Shown one piece after another: positions 61,322 through 64,000 of a stretch of DNA of 64,000 nucleotides (the stretch's first letter is position 1; every line of letters starts with the position of its first letter). The DNA comes from Xanthocytophaga agilis (GTDB lineage: Bacteria > Bacteroidota > Bacteroidia > Cytophagales > 172606-1): contig NZ_JASJOU010000005.1 of assembly GCF_030068605.1 (NCBI RefSeq), forward strand, positions 248,001 to 312,000, in the 5' to 3' direction. The position numbers and the translations under genes are program-made. Below the pieces are notes generated by a model. The model was not told where the DNA came from. It did no database searches and saw only the letters and a list, made by a program, of their open reading frames with translations.

Positions 61322-61948
61322 TTATAAGTCAATTATAATCGGATCGTTCACAGGCTTATAGTTCAGGTTCATGATACTGGCATTGATAAACTGCATATTA
61401 TCTACTTCTATCTGACCATAGGCCTCATGAATGTGTCCAAACAAATGAAGTTTTGGCTTTACCTTCCATACAGCTTCCAATAAGTCATCACAACCAACAG
61501 TATCTCCCCGGTCTGTCTTATCTAAGATACCCCGAGGAGGACCATGTGTTACAAGTATATCTGTATTAATGGGTATCCTGTCCCAATATCTCCGTATATC
61601 AGCACCACGCTGACGATTAAAAGCCCAGTCAAAGAACCAGGGCGTAATTGGTGATCCCCATATAGTAAGACCTTCTATCTTAACGTCTGTGTTACGTAAA
61701 TAGACTGCATGTGTAAGCAGGGACTCTGCCCGTTTAGCATTTCGCTCAAATAGAAAATCGTGGTTCCCTGCAACGATCACTTTATGACGATGTGGCAATG
61801 TAGAAAGCCAATCATTAAAGTCGATAATTTCAGGTTCCTTACCCCTTTTGGAAATATCTCCTGCATGAATAAGCAAATCCCCATCCGGAATTGCTATTTC
61901 ACTATGAGCACCATGTGTATCAGAAATGCAAACAATACGCATAGACAC
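61322..61948 (-). CDS. calcineurin-like metallophosphoesterase (MPPED type)
   Basis: A 208-residue phosphoesterase. The metal motifs are ISDTHGAH, HAGDISKRG, VAGNHDFLF, VTHGPPRG and FGHIHEAYG, and GSPITPWFFDWAFNR is typical of the MPPED1/239AB group, which includes weak cyclic-nucleotide phosphodiesterases. It is cytosolic. Its stop faces that of the ABC ATPase gene at only 4 bp distance. The substrate is unknown. Confidence 0.87.
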   Translation of the reverse strand: MSMRIVCISDTHGAHSEIAIPDGDLLIHAGDISKRGKEPEIIDFNDWLSTLPHRHKVIVAGNHDFLFERNAKRAESLLTHAVYLRNTDVKIEGLTIWGSPITPWFFDWAFNRQRGADIRRYWDRIPINTDILVTHGPPRGILDKTDRGDTVGCDDLLEAVWKVKPKLHLFGHIHEAYGQIEVDNMQFINASIMNLNYKPVNDPIIIDL

Positions 61949-62003
61949 CAGAAAAATTCATTAAAATGTTTTAGCTTCTTCTATCTATATAAACCAGTCC
62001 TAC

Positions 62004-62681
62004 TTACTTCTTTTGCCATGGCCATCTGAATTCTTTTTTATCTTTTCCTTTATTTTTCTTCTTCCATTTGAACGTATTATCAATAGGGAAGAAATATCTC
62101 AACGATACATAGAACTGATTGTATTCTTTAAATTCTTCATCTCCATTGAAGAAAGCATTATATCCTGTAGTCAAATGAAATCCTAACAGCCTGAAACCAA
62201 CAACAGGTGCAACCCCCAACTTCCCTTGTTTAAAGTTAGTAGCATAGACCAGGTTTGCTCCATATGTCAACGCTATTCTTCCTGCTTTGTACCATACACC
62301 CACTTTATATTCAGCTGTATTATCCCAGAAATTATATCCGAAAGAACCTCCCACTGAGAACATACGTGGTTTAAACAAACTGATAGTTCTCCAGTGATGC
62401 TCAAACCCCATTTCTAAAAAGTTATATGCACCACGCTGAAACCCTAATTGAGCTCCATAATTCCGTTGACGCAATTTACCCAGCAACGAATTACCATCTT
62501 TTGGACTGAAAGTAGAATATGAATAGTTGTAAGCTGACAGTAGCTGACTAGTATCTATTGATGAACCAGAAAATGTGTCTGTATAAGCAAGAGAATAATG
62601 TGCCAGATGGTCAGATAAAGAAGTGTATTGAGCCTGGACATAAAGAACAGGCAGAAAGAGAAACGCCAATAATAACCGCAT
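62004..62681 (-). CDS. putative outer-membrane beta-barrel protein
   Basis: A 225-residue exported protein (signal MRLLLAFLFLPVLYVQAQ). The mature part is built from alternating amphipathic strands with many Tyr, Phe and Gly (NYGAQLGFQRGAYNFLEMGF, then MFSVGGSFGYNFWDN, KVGVWYKAGRIALTYGANL, VAPVVGFRLLGFHLTTGYN, NQFYVSLRYFF), the pattern of an 8-stranded outer-membrane barrel. It ends unusually in a Lys/Trp-rich tail (WKKKNKGKDKKEF) after the last strand. I do not recognise the family. It lies 55 bp upstream of the phosphoesterase gene on the same strand. Confidence 0.7.
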   Translation of the reverse strand: MRLLLAFLFLPVLYVQAQYTSLSDHLAHYSLAYTDTFSGSSIDTSQLLSAYNYSYSTFSPKDGNSLLGKLRQRNYGAQLGFQRGAYNFLEMGFEHHWRTISLFKPRMFSVGGSFGYNFWDNTAEYKVGVWYKAGRIALTYGANLVYATNFKQGKLGVAPVVGFRLLGFHLTTGYNAFFNGDEEFKEYNQFYVSLRYFFPIDNTFKWKKKNKGKDKKEFRWPWQKK

Positions 62682-62824
62682 GCAGGATGAGTGAGTTTTA
62701 TAAATTTAGACCCGATTGATGGTTGTAACAGGTTAGGGTAGTTCAATGCAAATTGGTAGAAAAGTATGTAATTGTGTAAACGTATCACATAGAATAAGAT
62801 GCTCTGCGGTTGGGAAGTGAGATT

Positions 62825-63451
62825 TTATTGAAGTAAACGCCCATTTTCAAAATGTAGTATATTTCCAAATGATTCGTATTCATACACCTGATTGGAACAT
62901 AAAATTACTAAGCGGTTCTGTACCGTTTCTGAAATTAATTTCTGATACCAGGCAATTCCTGTTGTATCAAGGTTAGAAGTAGGTTCATCCAATAACAGAA
63001 TGGGTGTATCAGAATAACAAGCTAATCCTAACTTTAGCCGTGTTTTCATTCCAGACGAAAAATTGCTGATAAACTTATCTTTTGATTTCTGCAATCCAAT
63101 TCTTTCTATAAAAGAATTTACATTCAGATTATCCCTTAATTGCTTAAATCTCAAATGAAATTCTATTACTTCAGTTAATGTCAATTCCTCAATCAATTCC
63201 AGGTATGGCGATGCTACGGAAATGTGCCGGAAAATGTTGTCTTCAGAAACAATTTTTGTTTGTAAGGAATAAGAGATCTTTCCTTCTGTAAGTGGCAAAT
63301 TCCCTGCCAGTATCTGGAGAAAGGTTGATTTTCCACTTCCATTCGGTCCGGTAATGACATAAACATTACCAGATTCAAGCGTAAGATGTATATTTCGGAA
63401 TATCCAGTCCCGATTAAATTTTCTTCCTACATTATCAAGCGTAATACGCAT
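62825..63451 (-). CDS. stand-alone ABC ATP-binding protein
   Basis: A 208-residue ATPase subunit, shorter than usual. Walker A is GPNGSGKST, the signature is FSSGMKTRL (a relaxed LSGGQ), and Walker B is ILLLDEPTSNLD. The switch region reads VILCSNQVYEYES, so the usual H-loop His is replaced by Asn. No permease gene is next to it; it is 42 bp downstream of the 2-hydroxyacid dehydrogenase gene, with which it may be transcribed. Similar short ATPases in Bacteroidota share the substitution as far as I recall. Confidence 0.83.
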   Translation of the reverse strand: MRITLDNVGRKFNRDWIFRNIHLTLESGNVYVITGPNGSGKSTFLQILAGNLPLTEGKISYSLQTKIVSEDNIFRHISVASPYLELIEELTLTEVIEFHLRFKQLRDNLNVNSFIERIGLQKSKDKFISNFSSGMKTRLKLGLACYSDTPILLLDEPTSNLDTTGIAWYQKLISETVQNRLVILCSNQVYEYESFGNILHFENGRLLQ

Positions 63452-63493
63452 TACAACAATTAAAGAGTTAAAAATAAAGATAGACAGGTAATT

Positions 63494-64000
63494 TTATTGC
63501 TGCATCTGGCCATTGCGCACAAAATTACGAATATGATCAATAACAACTTCCATAAGACGTTCCCGAGTTTCTACTGCAGCCCAGGCAATATGAGGAGTTA
63601 GAATTAACTTATGTTTCTTTTGAACAGATAATAAAGGATTTTGAATAGTCAGAGGCTCTTGTTCAAACACATCCAGTCCTGCACCTGCAATCTGGTCTTC
63701 ATCTATAGCCTTTGCCAAATCTGTTTCATTAATTATGCCACCCCTACCAAGATTAAGAAGAATGGCAGTAGACTTCATTTGACGTAATGTCTCGGCATTA
63801 ATCAAGTTTCGTGTTTGCTCTGTTAATGGAGAATGCACAGAAATTACGTCTGATAATTGTAAAAGATCCTCCCAACTGACATGTTTATATTTCTCGGGAC
63901 GTTGCTTACCTGATATGGAATGGTATACTACCTCCATACCAAATGCTTCTGCAATATGTGCAACCCCTCTCCCGATATCTCCTAATCCAATAATACCTAA
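63494..64000 (-). CDS. D-2-hydroxyacid dehydrogenase (5' end missing)
   Basis: The frame runs off the right edge of the window, giving 168 C-terminal residues. It begins inside the NAD-binding domain with LGIIGLGDIGRGVAHIAEAF (the GxGxxG loop). The catalytic residues of the family follow: Arg in LNLGRGGIINETDLA, Glu in GLDVFEQEP and His in LTPHIAWAAVETR. Family members reduce 2-oxoacids to D-2-hydroxyacids or glycerate-type products; the exact substrate, possibly hydroxypyruvate/glycerate or lactate, cannot be set from this half. Confidence 0.88.
   Translation of the reverse strand, partial: LGIIGLGDIGRGVAHIAEAFGMEVVYHSISGKQRPEKYKHVSWEDLLQLSDVISVHSPLTEQTRNLINAETLRQMKSTAILLNLGRGGIINETDLAKAIDEDQIAGAGLDVFEQEPLTIQNPLLSVQKKHKLILTPHIAWAAVETRERLMEVVIDHIRNFVRNGQMQQ

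Overview
The window is a gene-dense, AT-rich chromosomal segment from a member of the Bacteroidota, most likely a Cytophagales-type gliding or aerobic lineage. The evidence is: an ExbB-ExbD-ExbD-TonB operon followed by PstS-like and TPR genes; a secreted FG-GAP protein ending in a type IX secretion (T9SS) sorting domain; a GWxTD lipoprotein; the rpmH-rnpA-S41 peptidase order; a CrtZ carotenoid hydroxylase beside IspH; absence of clear Shine-Dalgarno sites; and several matches to the Bacteroidota promoter TTTG-N18-23-TAnnTTTG. I see no tRNA, rRNA, CRISPR array, transposase or prophage genes. The genus cannot be fixed from the sequence alone.

Layout. 1-6400: end of a ComB-type phosphatase, then the minus-strand TonB energising operon (exbB, exbD, exbD, tonB, small membrane protein, PstS-like lipoprotein, TPR protein). 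6.7-17.8 kb: amino-acid permease, VanX-like dipeptidase lipoprotein, PH-like small protein, YheT hydrolase, metG, dienelactone hydrolase, membrane phosphoesterase, PhzF protein, PlsC acyltransferase. 18-24 kb: cysS, two lipoproteins (one a glutaminyl-cyclase-like M28 enzyme), rpmH, rnpA and a C-terminal processing peptidase. 24-31.3 kb: a 1336-residue Upf1-type helicase with a degenerate nuclease-like tail, then a hybrid histidine kinase with an HNOBA sensor domain and a stand-alone H-NOX haem protein, a likely nitric-oxide sensing pair. 31.9-38 kb: a two-gene remnant of the ebo pathway (eboE, eboD) and a very large ThuA/sugar-dehydrogenase/PKD/cytochrome c protein. 38-47 kb: murF, the T9SS cargo protein, and a plus-strand run of three unrecognised genes. 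47-54.5 kb: N-carbamoylputrescine amidase, small membrane and TPR proteins, 2,5-dioxovalerate-type aldehyde dehydrogenase, a methyltransferase plus 2-oxoglutarate oxygenase pair, and the GWxTD lipoprotein. 54.6-64 kb: rodA and mrdA, ispH-crtZ, two lone ABC ATPases, a small phosphoesterase, an outer-membrane-like protein and a truncated 2-hydroxyacid dehydrogenase.

Many genes are followed by strong hairpins, and most convergent pairs share a long, nearly perfect palindromic bidirectional terminator. Two intergenic regions (9.64-9.74 kb and 28.25-28.49 kb) carry related copies of a ~108-nt repeat built around a GCATAA core.

The parts most worth following up are the eboD-eboE orphan pair, the H-NOX/HNOBA kinase pair, the helicase with a nuclease-like C-terminus that has lost a catalytic acid, the three-gene unknown cassette at 42.1-46.6 kb, and the interspersed repeat. 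I do not see a self-evident new defence or mobile system; most of the window is ordinary core genome.
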